Positions 25,218 through 32,851 of a stretch of 64,000 bases of DNA are shown piece after piece. The notes under the pieces are model-generated. The model was not told where the DNA came from. It saw nothing but the letters and a program-made list of their open reading frames with translations, and did not search any database. The stretch's first letter is position 1. Every line of letters begins with the position of its first letter. The DNA is from Flavobacteriales bacterium. Lineage in GTDB: Bacteria > Bacteroidota > Bacteroidia > Flavobacteriales_F > PHOS-HE28. A program made the position numbers and the translations under genes. The stretch covers positions 558,001 to 622,000 of the forward strand of contig JACJZF010000001.1 of NCBI GenBank assembly GCA_020635725.1, given 5' to 3'.

Positions 25218-26129
25218 ATGACTGAGGCTTGGAATGCCGTGGAGCTGGTGGAGCAGAAGCTCGTCAGCTGGTCCAAGGCGTTCATCCAAATGTTGCCCAA
25301 TCTGGCCCTTGCCGCGCTCATCGTGGTGCTGGGCTGGCTGCTGGCACGGCTCGCGCGCATGCTCGTGAGCAAACTGCTCCAGCGGTTCATTCCGAGCGGA
25401 ACGCTGAAAGGCCTGATCAGCACAAGCACGTATCTGCTCGTGATGCTGGTGGCGCTCTTCGCGGCGCTCAGCGTGCTCCATCTGGACAAGACGGTCACTT
25501 CCATCCTGGCTGGCGCAGGCATCATCGGATTGGCCTTAGGCTTCGCGTTCCAGGACATCGCCGCGAACTTCATCTCTGGCATCCTCATGGCCATCCAGCG
25601 GCCCGTGCGCGTGGGCGAGCTGATCGAGACCGGTGATCACTTCGGCGTGGTGCAGCGCATCGACCTGCGCACCACCGAGCTCAAGAACCAGCAGGGCATC
25701 CAGGTCATCATACCAAACAAGGACATCTTCCAATCGGCCCTGTTCAACTACACGCGCAATGGCACGCGCCGCGTCGACCTGCAGGTGGGCATCAGCTACG
25801 GCGAGGACTTGGAGAAGGTGGAGCTCATCACGCTCGATGCCGTGCGCTCGGTGGAAGGTCTGCTTGCCGATGAGCCGCTGGAGCTGTTCTACACGGGCTT
25901 CGGTGACAGCAGCATCGATTTCGAACTGCGCTTCTGGATAGCAGCCAAGACCCAGGGCTACTATACCAAGCAGCGGCATCTCGCCATCAAGGCCATCAAG
26001 GCCGCATACGACAAGGCGGGCATCACTATCCCGTTCCCGATCCGCACGCTCGACTTCGGGATCAAGGGTGGGCAGAAACTGGATGCGATGCTGAGGTCCG
26101 CCGGCCAAGCGCCAACGAAGCAGGGGTGA
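25218..26129 (+). CDS. Small-conductance mechanosensitive channel (MscS family)
   Basis: 303 residues. Three predicted membrane helices lie at about 22-48, 68-90 and 92-120, the third being the Gly/Ala-rich pore helix (A-G-A-G-I-I-G-L-A-L-G-F-A-F-Q-D). The MscS beta domain follows (P-V-R-V-G-E-L-I-E, I-P-N-K-D-I-F), then the alpha/beta cytoplasmic vestibule. It opens under membrane tension to relieve hypo-osmotic shock. A TATCTTGCG stretch lies 3 bases before the ATG, so the mRNA may be leaderless. Confidence 0.94.
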   Translation: MTEAWNAVELVEQKLVSWSKAFIQMLPNLALAALIVVLGWLLARLARMLVSKLLQRFIPSGTLKGLISTSTYLLVMLVALFAALSVLHLDKTVTSILAGAGIIGLALGFAFQDIAANFISGILMAIQRPVRVGELIETGDHFGVVQRIDLRTTELKNQQGIQVIIPNKDIFQSALFNYTRNGTRRVDLQVGISYGEDLEKVELITLDAVRSVEGLLADEPLELFYTGFGDSSIDFELRFWIAAKTQGYYTKQRHLAIKAIKAAYDKAGITIPFPIRTLDFGIKGGQKLDAMLRSAGQAPTKQG

Positions 26130-26155
26130 TAACCGGCTCTATCGCGCACCTACGG

Positions 26156-26569
26156 TCAGCAGGCCCGCATCTTGTTCCCCTTCGCTTCGTGCGTGAGTTC
26201 GCACAGCCCCAGCGCTTCCATCAAGGGCGGCACGTACACACCGAAACGGCCGCGCAGACCTTTCTTCAGCCCGTACCAGCCGCCATCCGGGTTGTGCTCG
26301 CTGCGACCCCAGGCCTCCACGGTACCTTCTTTCACGGGCTTCTGCTCATCCGCACCGCCCAGCTCCATCCAGTCGCCGTGCTTCTTCAACATGGCGTGCA
26401 GGTCGTTGATGCACCGGATGTCGTAGAGCAACACGCTCTTCCCGACGGTGCAAACGAGCACTTCTTTTCCGTCCTTCTCATCCACATGCATCGTGTATTC
26501 CGAAGTGCCCGGCGGGGTCTTCAACTTCAGCGGTGAATCCTTGGTGCCGATCTTCTTTTTCAGGTCCAT
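26156..26569 (-). CDS. Conserved hypothetical protein
   Basis: 137 residues, no signal peptide, Lys-rich N-terminus (M-D-L-K-K-K-I-G-T-K). I do not recognise the family with certainty. Visible features are S-E-Y-T-M-H-V-D-E near the N-terminus and a Gly-rich centre (N-P-D-G-G-W-Y-G-L-K-K-G-L-R-G-R). It is the last gene of a three-gene minus-strand unit after a monooxygenase-like protein (2-base gap) and an SRPBCC protein. Confidence 0.75.
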   Translation of the reverse strand: MDLKKKIGTKDSPLKLKTPPGTSEYTMHVDEKDGKEVLVCTVGKSVLLYDIRCINDLHAMLKKHGDWMELGGADEQKPVKEGTVEAWGRSEHNPDGGWYGLKKGLRGRFGVYVPPLMEALGLCELTHEAKGNKMRAC

Positions 26570-26571
26570 GT

Positions 26572-26892
26572 TCAGAGGTGTTGGTCGGTTAGGGGGCGGT
26601 GGTTGCCGACAAGCTCCAAGTCACGCGAGCGTGGCGGCGCAACAGGTGCACTTTCGCGCAGCGACTTCTGGAAGTGCTGGAAGGCAGGCAAGGCGAGGAG
26701 CAGTTGCTGGTCTTCGGCGGACTTGAACTCGGCCAGATGCACAAAGGTGTGTTCCTGCGGATCCACGTGGACCTGGTATCGGATGCCCGTGTATCCGGCC
26801 TCGCGCAATGCCTCCATCAAGCGCGCGATGTTGCGCCGATTCTCCGGATCGAATCCCGCCGATACGGTGTAGGTGACGAGGACGTGCTTCAT
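26572..26892 (-). CDS. Small dimeric alpha/beta-barrel-like protein
   Basis: 106 residues. The pattern (V-L-V-T-Y-T-V near the start, a helix with N-R-R-N-I-A-R-L-M-E-A-L, then F-V-H-L-A-E-F and a helix ending F-Q-K-S-L) fits antibiotic-biosynthesis-monooxygenase-like ferredoxin folds. No catalytic residue can be assigned. Its start overlaps the stop of the SRPBCC gene by 4 bases, so the two are translationally coupled. Function unknown. Confidence 0.72.
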   Translation of the reverse strand: MKHVLVTYTVSAGFDPENRRNIARLMEALREAGYTGIRYQVHVDPQEHTFVHLAEFKSAEDQQLLLALPAFQHFQKSLRESAPVAPPRSRDLELVGNHRPLTDQHL

Positions 26893-27401
26893 GGCTGATC
26901 GTGATCGGCGATGGCCTCGGATTCCTTCTTCAGATCGGCCGCGAACGCATCGAAGCTCGCGTCGAAGGACGGGATGTATTTCGCGTACATCGGGAACATC
27001 AAGCCGCCGATGCGCTCGGTCATCGTGAAGGTCACGGTACCGTTATCATGCGGAATGAGCGTGAAGGTGCGCAGGCCCTTGCCATCGCCCCAAGCCAGCC
27101 GCGACGCGGGTTGGAATTCCTTCACCTTCAGCTTGAAGGTGCGCTTGGCATCCAGGGTGGAACGCAGGCGGATCCGTCCTCCAGGCGCGATCTCGCCTTC
27201 CATCGACGTGATGGTGCTGTTCCAGCGCACATAGTCGCTGGCGTTGGTGAGCAAGGCCCAGATGATCGCGGGATCGGCCTTGATGCTGGTGCTCACGGAG
27301 GTCTCGCGGTGGAAGGTGGTCTTCGCGGTGGCGGCCTTGTGTTCTTGTGCGGTGCTGAGCAATGCGATCATGAGGCTGAGGGTCATTAAGAGGTGTCTCA
27401 T
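26889..27401 (-). CDS. Exported SRPBCC (START-like) family protein
   Basis: 170 residues with a signal peptide (M-R-H-L-L-M-T-L-S-L-M-I-A-L-L, ending S-T-A-Q). The rest matches the polyketide cyclase/START-like fold: I-W-A-L-L-T-N-A-S-D-Y-V-R-W-N, G-G-R-I-R-L-R-S-T and a long C-terminal helix. Such proteins bind hydrophobic ligands in a deep pocket; secreted examples are less common. It heads a three-gene unit. The ligand is unknown. Confidence 0.82.
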   Translation of the reverse strand: MRHLLMTLSLMIALLSTAQEHKAATAKTTFHRETSVSTSIKADPAIIWALLTNASDYVRWNSTITSMEGEIAPGGRIRLRSTLDAKRTFKLKVKEFQPASRLAWGDGKGLRTFTLIPHDNGTVTFTMTERIGGLMFPMYAKYIPSFDASFDAFAADLKKESEAIADHDQP

Positions 27402-27478
27402 GCCTCTTTGACGACCATGGCCGATGGAACGATAGGCTCGAGCGGAAAAAGTCCGTGAAAGCCGTCCCGAGGCTGGTT

Positions 27479-28282
27479 TCAGACCTGCTCCGGGCGCCCC
27501 TCCATCACCTGCCGGTCGAATTCAAGGTGATGCAATTGCAGGTCCGCAGCCGGGGACGTGAAGGGATCCAGCTCCTTCATCACCACCATGCGCAGGTCGA
27601 AGAGGTGCTCCTTGTCCTGTTTCGCCGCATCGCGCACCATCTGGATCTTCACGGCCTCCTCCTGCGCGTTCTGCTTGGGGTTGAAGATGCCGTTGAGCTC
27701 CGTGCACTGGTGGCAGGCGCCTTCCTTATTGATGAGCGCGCACCGCCTGTCGAAGACATCGATCATGCGGCTGCGGCCCGTGTGCAGCCAATACTTCACC
27801 ATGGCTTCGGTGTTCTGCATGATCTCCGCGATCTCTTTCACCGTGAACTCATAGACCTCCTTGAGCATGAGCGCCAGCTGCTGCTCCAATGGCAGCGATC
27901 GGCTTACGCAGGTGAAGCAGAAGGCGATGTGCTCGCGGATCTCGAATCGAGCCTGCGGAGAGGTCTTGTGTATCGTCATCGCCTCGCGGAAAAAGTCAGG
28001 ATCGCTCATCGCCGCCTCCTTGCAGATGTCACCTACGTTCTCCGGCCAGCGCTTCAACGCACGCAGATGGTCGCGTGCGATATTCTGGGCGATGGCGAAG
28101 AGCCAGGTCTTCACGCTGCTCTCACCCTTGAAGTTGGCGAGGCTCCGGTGCGCGCGCATCCAGGTCTCCTGCGTGATGTCCTCAGCATCCTGTCGGTTGG
28201 CGGTGATGCGCAGGATGTAGGATCGTAGCGCACCACGGGTCCGCTCGAATTCGGCCGTGAGGTCATGTTCGGAAAGAGCCAT
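27479..28282 (-). CDS. ECF-type RNA polymerase sigma factor with C-terminal extension
   Basis: 267 residues from the ATG at 28282 (M-A-L-S-E-H-D-L). That start is supported by a perfect TAGCTTTG box 5 bases upstream; the frame opening at 28567 crosses the hppD end and is not used. Sigma region 2 carries D-A-E-D-I-T-Q-E-T-W-M and T-W-L-F-A-I-A-Q-N-I-A-R-D; region 4 has L-P-L-E-Q-Q-L-A-L-M-L and F-T-V-K-E-I-A-E-I-M. Beyond region 4 lies an extra tail of about 80 residues with C-A-L-I-N-K-E-G-A-C-H-Q-C, a possible metal site. No anti-sigma factor gene is adjacent, so the signal it responds to is unclear. Confidence 0.9.
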   Translation of the reverse strand: MALSEHDLTAEFERTRGALRSYILRITANRQDAEDITQETWMRAHRSLANFKGESSVKTWLFAIAQNIARDHLRALKRWPENVGDICKEAAMSDPDFFREAMTIHKTSPQARFEIREHIAFCFTCVSRSLPLEQQLALMLKEVYEFTVKEIAEIMQNTEAMVKYWLHTGRSRMIDVFDRRCALINKEGACHQCTELNGIFNPKQNAQEEAVKIQMVRDAAKQDKEHLFDLRMVVMKELDPFTSPAADLQLHHLEFDRQVMEGRPEQV

Positions 28283-28287
28283 TAGCC

Positions 28288-28295
28288 CAAAGCTA
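28288..28295 (-). promoter_or_regulatory. -7 promoter box of the sigma factor gene
   Basis: Minus-strand TAGCTTTG matches TAnnTTTG exactly and ends 5 bases before the ATG at 28282. That spacing predicts a transcript with almost no leader. Confidence 0.65.
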
Positions 28296-28350
28296 GGGCG
28301 ATACAGTTCCGCGCGGTTCCAACCGACTACAACGTCCCCCGGTCCTGCTG

Positions 28351-28389
28351 CCTTTGTCCGCCGAAGCCTCGGCGAAGGCGGATCAAAGG
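28351..28389. repeat. Palindromic repeat overlapping the hppD stop codon
   Basis: CCTTTG, CCGCC and GCC on the left pair with GGC, GGCGG and CAAAGG on the right, around a TC centre and two GAA bulges. The core (CCGCCGAAGCCTCGGCGAAGGCGG) is of the short interspersed palindrome kind. The hppD TGA lies inside the right arm, so the element may also serve as that gene's terminator. Confidence 0.8.
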
Positions 28390-29528
28390 GTTCCTCGATT
28401 CTCCTGCTCCCGTTCGATCGCCTCGAACAACGCCTTGAAGTTGCCCTTGCCGAAGCTCTTGGCGCCCTTGCGCTGGATGATCTCGAAGAACATCGTGGGG
28501 CGGTCCAGCACCGGCTTGGTGAAGAGCTGCAGCAGGTAGCCCTCGTCGTCGCGGTCCACCAGCACACCGTGCTGCTTCAGCACCGCCAGGTCCTCGTCGA
28601 TCTCGCCCACGCGGTCCAGCACGTCGTCGTAGTAGGTGGGCGGCACATAGAGGAACTCCACGCCGCGGTCCTTCAGCGCGCTCACCGTTTCGATGATGTT
28701 GTTGGTGGCCACGGCGATGTGCTGCACACCTGCGCCGTTGTAGAACTCGATGTACTCCTCGATCTGGCTCTTCTTCTTGCCCTCGGCAGGCTCGTTGATC
28801 GGGAACTTGATGCGGCCGTTGCCGTTGCTCATCACCTTGCTCATCAGCGCGGTGTACTCGGTGCTGATGTCCTTGTCGTCGAAGCTCACGAGCTGCGCGA
28901 AGCCCATCACGCGGGCGTAGAAGTCCACCCAGGTGTTCATCTCGCCCCAGCCCACGTTGCCCACCATGTGGTCGATGAACTTCAGGCCGGTGGGCGGCGG
29001 GTTGTAGTGGCTCTTCCAGGCCTTGTAGCCCGGCATGAAGGGGCCCTTGTACTCGTTGCGCTCCACGAAGATGTGCACCGTTTCCCCGTAGGTGTGGATG
29101 CCGCTGCGGACCACGTAGCCGTGCTCATCCTCCTCCTTGATCGGCTCCATGAAGCTCTTGGCGCCGCGCTTGGTCGTCTCCTCCCAGGCCTTGCGCGCAT
29201 CGGGCACCCACAGGGCGATCACCTTCACGCCGTCGCCGTGCTTGCGCAGGTGCTCGTTGATTAGGCTGTCCGGCGTCATCGGGGTGGTGAGCACCAGGCG
29301 GATCTTGTCCTGCTGCAGCACATAGCTGGTGCGGTCCTTCACGCCCGTCTCCAGGCCGGCGTAGGCCACGCTCTGGAAGCCCCAGGCGGTCTTGTAGTAA
29401 TGCGCGCTCTGCTTGGCGTTGCCCACGTAGAGCTCCACATAGTCGGTGCCCCAGAGGGGAAGGAAGTCCTCGGCTTCCTTCATGATCTTCTCCAGGCCGT
29501 AGTCGACGTCTTTCAGTCCGGTTGACAT
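28383..29528 (-). CDS. hppD: 4-hydroxyphenylpyruvate dioxygenase
   Basis: 381 residues from the ATG at 29528 (M-S-T-G-L-K-D-V-D-Y); the frame opening at 29684 adds an unsupported N-terminus. Two vicinal-oxygen-chelate domains are visible: the first with T-D-Y-V-E-L-Y-V-G-N-A and G-I-H-T-Y-G-E-T-V-H, the second with the iron ligands F-I-D-H-M-V-G-N-V, G-V-Q-H-I-A-V and F-F-E-I-I-Q-R. The enzyme converts 4-hydroxyphenylpyruvate to homogentisate in tyrosine breakdown. No homogentisate dioxygenase lies in the window, so the pathway must be completed elsewhere. The last three codons (G-T-L) and the stop run into a palindromic repeat. Confidence 0.96.
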   Translation of the reverse strand: MSTGLKDVDYGLEKIMKEAEDFLPLWGTDYVELYVGNAKQSAHYYKTAWGFQSVAYAGLETGVKDRTSYVLQQDKIRLVLTTPMTPDSLINEHLRKHGDGVKVIALWVPDARKAWEETTKRGAKSFMEPIKEEDEHGYVVRSGIHTYGETVHIFVERNEYKGPFMPGYKAWKSHYNPPPTGLKFIDHMVGNVGWGEMNTWVDFYARVMGFAQLVSFDDKDISTEYTALMSKVMSNGNGRIKFPINEPAEGKKKSQIEEYIEFYNGAGVQHIAVATNNIIETVSALKDRGVEFLYVPPTYYDDVLDRVGEIDEDLAVLKQHGVLVDRDDEGYLLQLFTKPVLDRPTMFFEIIQRKGAKSFGKGNFKALFEAIEREQENRGTL

Positions 29529-29950
29529 GGTCGTGAGGTTCAGTGCTGCGAAGTTCGGGCTTTTTCGGGGGCGGACGCTGATGGAGGTCATTTCGGCTCG
29601 CCCCGCATTCTCCTTGTCGATTCGCCCATCCTCCGGGCTTGGGCGGTTCTGGTTGGGGCATTCGCAGATGCGCCTATCTCGCAAGCAATCAACTTAGAAG
29701 GCAGATTGGTCCAGTGATGCCGTCAGACTACCTCCAATCCATCGCTAACAAGCAACACGCGTTGGATGCGCTCGTTCGCGACTATGCGGTTTCCGAGATC
29801 AGCGAGTTGCCGATCTGATCAGGGACAAGGGGATTGCTCCCTTAGCGGATGGACGTTGGTTGCTGCCATCTCCAGCAGGATGCTTGACCCCAGGCCTTTG
29901 GGTGCGAGTGCCGGAGAGTTGGCGCCGATGACCGCTCCTATCCTTGCCCG
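29529..29950. other. Gene-poor stretch with one candidate small ORF
   Basis: No convincing gene of normal length. A 33-codon plus-strand frame (29717-29818, starting M-P-S-D-Y-L-Q-S-I-A-N-K) ends at a TGA; in another frame coding-like sequence continues (A-D-L-I-R-D-K-G-I-A-P-L-A-D-G-R-W) to 29930, so it may be a frameshifted remnant of a small protein. Unrecognised. At the right edge, TATCCTTG at 29939-29946 resembles a -7 box 4 bases before the truncated DUF1801 start. Confidence 0.5.
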
Positions 29951-30034
29951 ATGCCCTCCAGCCCCAACAAGACCCGCGCCACCACCGCCGGCATCGCCGC
30001 CTTTCTTGGCACCTGGGCTCCTTCCTACCTTTGA
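29951..30034 (+). pseudogene. Truncated 5' copy of the DUF1801 gene
   Basis: 27 codons. The first 18 (M-P-S-S-P-N-K-T-R-A-T-T-A-G-I-A-A-F) match the start of the intact DUF1801 protein at 30584 (M-P-S-P-N-K-S-R-A-T-T-A-S-V-A-A-F), and about 50 bases match closely at DNA level. After that the sequence diverges and stops. Its last bases form the -7 box of the toxin-antitoxin pair that follows. The simplest reading is that a TA module sits where an older DUF1801 gene began, with the gene's 5' end duplicated. Confidence 0.75.
30026..30033 (+). promoter_or_regulatory. -7 promoter box of the toxin-antitoxin operon
   Basis: TACCTTTG matches TAnnTTTG exactly, 7 bases before the antitoxin ATG. TTTC at 30002-30005, 20 bases upstream, is a fair -33 box. 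The antitoxin could autoregulate here, but no operator is evident. Confidence 0.7.
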
Positions 30035-30040
30035 TCAGCC

Positions 30041-30256
30041 ATGGAACAGATCGTCCTTCAGCTTAAGAACGCCCGGAAGCGCCGCCTCCTGCTGGAGCTA
30101 TTGGGTGAGTTGGACTTCGTGAAAGTGACAAGCGTGATCCGCGATGGTAGAAAGGTTGCCTTCGCTAACGAGTTGATCGAGGCACTGGTTGAGGCGAAGG
30201 CCGATGAGGGCGAGAAGAAGATGCAACGCGCCCGCGACTTTCTGAAGCATGGCTGA
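30041..30256 (+). CDS. Probable type II antitoxin
   Basis: 71 residues, mostly charged helix (K-N-A-R-K-R-R-L-L-L-E-L-L-G, then A-K-A-D-E-G-E-K-K-M-Q-R-A-R). The size, the 8-base overlap with a RelE/ParE-like toxin gene and the dedicated promoter identify it as the antitoxin. Its DNA-binding fold is not recognisable. The acidic/basic helical C-terminus is where such antitoxins normally wrap the toxin. Confidence 0.82.
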   Translation: MEQIVLQLKNARKRRLLLELLGELDFVKVTSVIRDGRKVAFANELIEALVEAKADEGEKKMQRARDFLKHG

Positions 30257-30572
30257 GGTCGTCGTGTCGGCGGTCTTCAAGCGCCGATACAAACTGCTCG
30301 CGAAGAAGTACCGTTCCTTGGAGCAGGATCTGCTCGAACTGATTGCATCGTTGGAAGAGGATCCCGTCCAGGGCACGCCGCTCGGCAAGGATTGCTACGA
30401 GATCCGCCTGGCCATTCGCTCTAAGGGTGCGGGGAAGTCTGGCGGGGCCAGAGTGATTACGTACGTGCGCATACTGAAAGGCAAGGTCTACCTGCTCACC
30501 ATCTACGACAAGTCCGAGCAAGCCAGCTTGAGCCAGAAGGAACTCGAGGAACTATTGAGCGGTTTAACTTGA
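30249..30572 (+). CDS. RelE/ParE-family toxin
   Basis: 107 residues with the RelE/ParE pattern: V-S-A-V-F-K-R-R-Y-K-L-L-A-K-K-Y near the start, G-T-P-L-G-K-D-C-Y-E-I-R-L-A in the middle, and a beta strand G-K-V-Y-L-L-T-I-Y-D-K-S-E at the end, as in mRNA-cleaving RelE relatives. Whether it cuts mRNA or targets gyrase cannot be decided from sequence; I-Y-D-K-S-E favours the RelE/HigB side. It overlaps the antitoxin gene by 8 bases. The DUF1801 gene follows 11 bases later and is likely co-transcribed. Confidence 0.87.
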   Translation: MAEVVVSAVFKRRYKLLAKKYRSLEQDLLELIASLEEDPVQGTPLGKDCYEIRLAIRSKGAGKSGGARVITYVRILKGKVYLLTIYDKSEQASLSQKELEELLSGLT

Positions 30573-30583
30573 CCCCTTCCACC

Positions 30584-31009
30584 ATGCCCAGCCCCAACAA
30601 GTCCCGCGCCACCACCGCCAGTGTCGCCGCCTTCATCGACAAGCAGCCGAAGGAGGAGGTGCGCGATGATTGCCGCGCGCTGATGGCCTTGATGCGCGAG
30701 CTCACCGGCGCCGAGCCATACCTGTACGGACCGAGCATCGTGGGATACGGCAGCTACCACTACAGGTATGCGAGCGGCCACGAGGGCGATGCGCCCTTGG
30801 CGGCCTTCAGCCCGCGCAAGCCGGAGCTGGTGATCTACTTCGCCCCGGGCCTCTTCGAGCAGGAGCCGGAGCTGATGGCCAGACTCGGCAAGCACAAAGC
30901 GACCAAGGGATGCCTGTACGTCAAGCGCCTCGCCGACATCGACCTGAAGGTTCTGAAGCAGATCATCAAGAAGTCGATCGCACTGGTGAGGAAGACCTAT
31001 CCCAGCTGA
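30584..31009 (+). CDS. DUF1801 domain-containing protein
   Basis: 141 residues from the ATG at 30584 (M-P-S-P-N-K-S-R); a TTG at 30569 would overlap the toxin and is less likely. The DUF1801/YdhG-like features are D-C-R-A-L-M-A-L-M near the start, P-S-I-V-G-Y-G-S-Y-H-Y-R-Y, F-S-P-R-K-P-E-L-V-I-Y-F and K-G-C-L-Y-V-K-R-L-A-D-I-D near the end. This fold is common in small soluble bacterial proteins of unsettled function. The presence of a broken 5' copy at 29951 suggests the locus has been rearranged. Confidence 0.88.
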   Translation: MPSPNKSRATTASVAAFIDKQPKEEVRDDCRALMALMRELTGAEPYLYGPSIVGYGSYHYRYASGHEGDAPLAAFSPRKPELVIYFAPGLFEQEPELMARLGKHKATKGCLYVKRLADIDLKVLKQIIKKSIALVRKTYPS

Positions 31010-31135
31010 GGAAGAAGGCGCGTCATTCCCCGTTCAGTGGGAGATCGTCGCCCCAGTCGGTAGACCCCTGCCGCCCCAACTTGAGCACGCATGGAGGCCC
31101 GGCATGACTTGTGCGGGCCGAGGACCCTTTTCACC

Positions 31136-31867
<732 letters not shown>

Positions 31868-31892
31868 GCCCCCGCCCATACAAGGCCCAACG

Positions 31893-31929
31893 CGGCCTCC
31901 TGCCCATGCCGGTCATGGGCGGGAGGCCG
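31893..31929 (+). terminator. Terminator after the superoxide dismutase gene
   Basis: CGGCCTCCTGCCCATG pairs with CATGGGCGGGAGGCCG (31914-31929; one T-G pair) around a CCGGT loop, followed by TGTCACGTTT. A 16-bp stem 25 bases after the stop codon. Confidence 0.88.
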
Positions 31930-32038
31930 TGTCACGTTTCAGGTGCGGAATGAACTTTGGGGGTCTCGCCGGCTTATCCGGAGCCTTTCCGAACAAGGGA
32001 GCGTTGGATTCTTGCTTCCATGCCAAGGCCCCGGCCCG

Positions 32039-32046
32039 TAAGTTTG
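32039..32046 (+). promoter_or_regulatory. -7 promoter box of the sdhCAB operon
   Basis: TAAGTTTG matches TAnnTTTG exactly, 19 bases before the sdhC ATG. CTTG at 32011-32014 is a weak -33 candidate. Confidence 0.65.
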
Positions 32047-32065
32047 CGGCGCTCAACGCATCAGC

Positions 32066-32740
32066 ATGGCACGATCGGCGCTACTCGGTTCCTCCCTCGC
32101 GAAGAAGTACTGGATGGCCCTCACGGGCCTTTTCCTTGTCGTCTTCCTGATCACCCACTTGGCCGGCAACCTGCAGCTGCTGGACATGAGCCCCGCCGGG
32201 CAGCTCAAGTTCAACGCCTACGCCAAGTTCATGACCACCTTCCCGGTGGTGAAGGCGGTGAGCTACCTGCTCTACTTCAGCATCCTCTTCCACGCCTTCG
32301 ACGGCTTTCTGCTGGCGTTCCAGAACCGCAAGGCGCGCCCTGTGCGCTACGTGAAGGAGAACGCCGGCGCCAATCGCACCTGGGCCAGCGGCAACATGGC
32401 CCTGCTCGGCGCGCTGATCCTCTTCTTCCTGGTGGTGCACATGAAGAGCTTCTGGTACGAGATGCACTGGGGCGCGATCGGCACCGATGCGGATGGCAAC
32501 AAGGATCTGTACACCGTAGTGGCCGCGGCCTATTCGCAGCTCTGGTACGTGGCGCTGTACGTGTTCATGATGGCTGTGCTCGCCTTGCACCTGTTCCACG
32601 GCTTCCAGAGCGCCTTCCAGAGCCTGGGCCTGAACCATCCGCGCTACACGCCTGTGGTGAAGAATGTGGGCGTTTTCATCGCCGTGGTGGTGCCGGTGCT
32701 CTTCGCGCTGATCCCCGTCTGGATGTTCGTCAATCGCTAA
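32066..32740 (+). CDS. sdhC: Succinate dehydrogenase cytochrome b subunit (single-subunit type B anchor)
   Basis: 224 residues with five predicted membrane helices, as in the one-polypeptide diheme anchors of B. subtilis and W. succinogenes type B complexes. Candidate heme-ligand histidines lie in F-L-I-T-H-L-A-G-N, S-I-L-F-H-A-F-D, V-V-H-M-K-S-F and L-H-L-F-H-G-F. It anchors the flavoprotein and iron-sulfur subunits in the inner membrane and passes electrons to menaquinone. First gene of sdhCAB, with an exact -7 box upstream. Confidence 0.95.
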   Translation: MARSALLGSSLAKKYWMALTGLFLVVFLITHLAGNLQLLDMSPAGQLKFNAYAKFMTTFPVVKAVSYLLYFSILFHAFDGFLLAFQNRKARPVRYVKENAGANRTWASGNMALLGALILFFLVVHMKSFWYEMHWGAIGTDADGNKDLYTVVAAAYSQLWYVALYVFMMAVLALHLFHGFQSAFQSLGLNHPRYTPVVKNVGVFIAVVVPVLFALIPVWMFVNR

Positions 32741-32770
32741 CGCGTTCCTCGCAATGACCCTTGCCGGTTG

Positions 32771-32820
32771 CAGGTTGAAAGAGGAATGGTCGGATGCTGA
32801 TGCCGACCTCTCGAACCGCT
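32771..32820. repeat. Hairpin and short tandem motif in the sdhC-sdhA gap
   Basis: GGTCGG (32788-32793) pairs with CCGACC (32803-32808) and outer bases (GGTTGAAAGAGG against CCTCTCGAACC) extend the stem imperfectly. Just downstream, AACCGCTCAAC occurs twice (32815-32840) around CCCTC. No T-run follows, so this is more likely mRNA processing or attenuation than full termination. Confidence 0.65.
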
Positions 32821-32851
32821 CAACCCCTCAACCGCTCAACTTCCGCTGAAC

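Noticed and set aside
29529..29684. N-terminal extension of hppD by 52 residues
   Set aside because: The extension has no match to the family, which starts near M-S-T-G-L.
29766..30122. 118-residue plus-strand frame
   Set aside because: Runs through the truncated DUF1801 copy and the antitoxin start in the wrong frame; Pro/Ala-rich and without homology I can recall.
30569..30583. TTG start for the DUF1801 protein
   Set aside because: Overlaps the toxin end; the truncated copy starts at the equivalent of the ATG at 30584.
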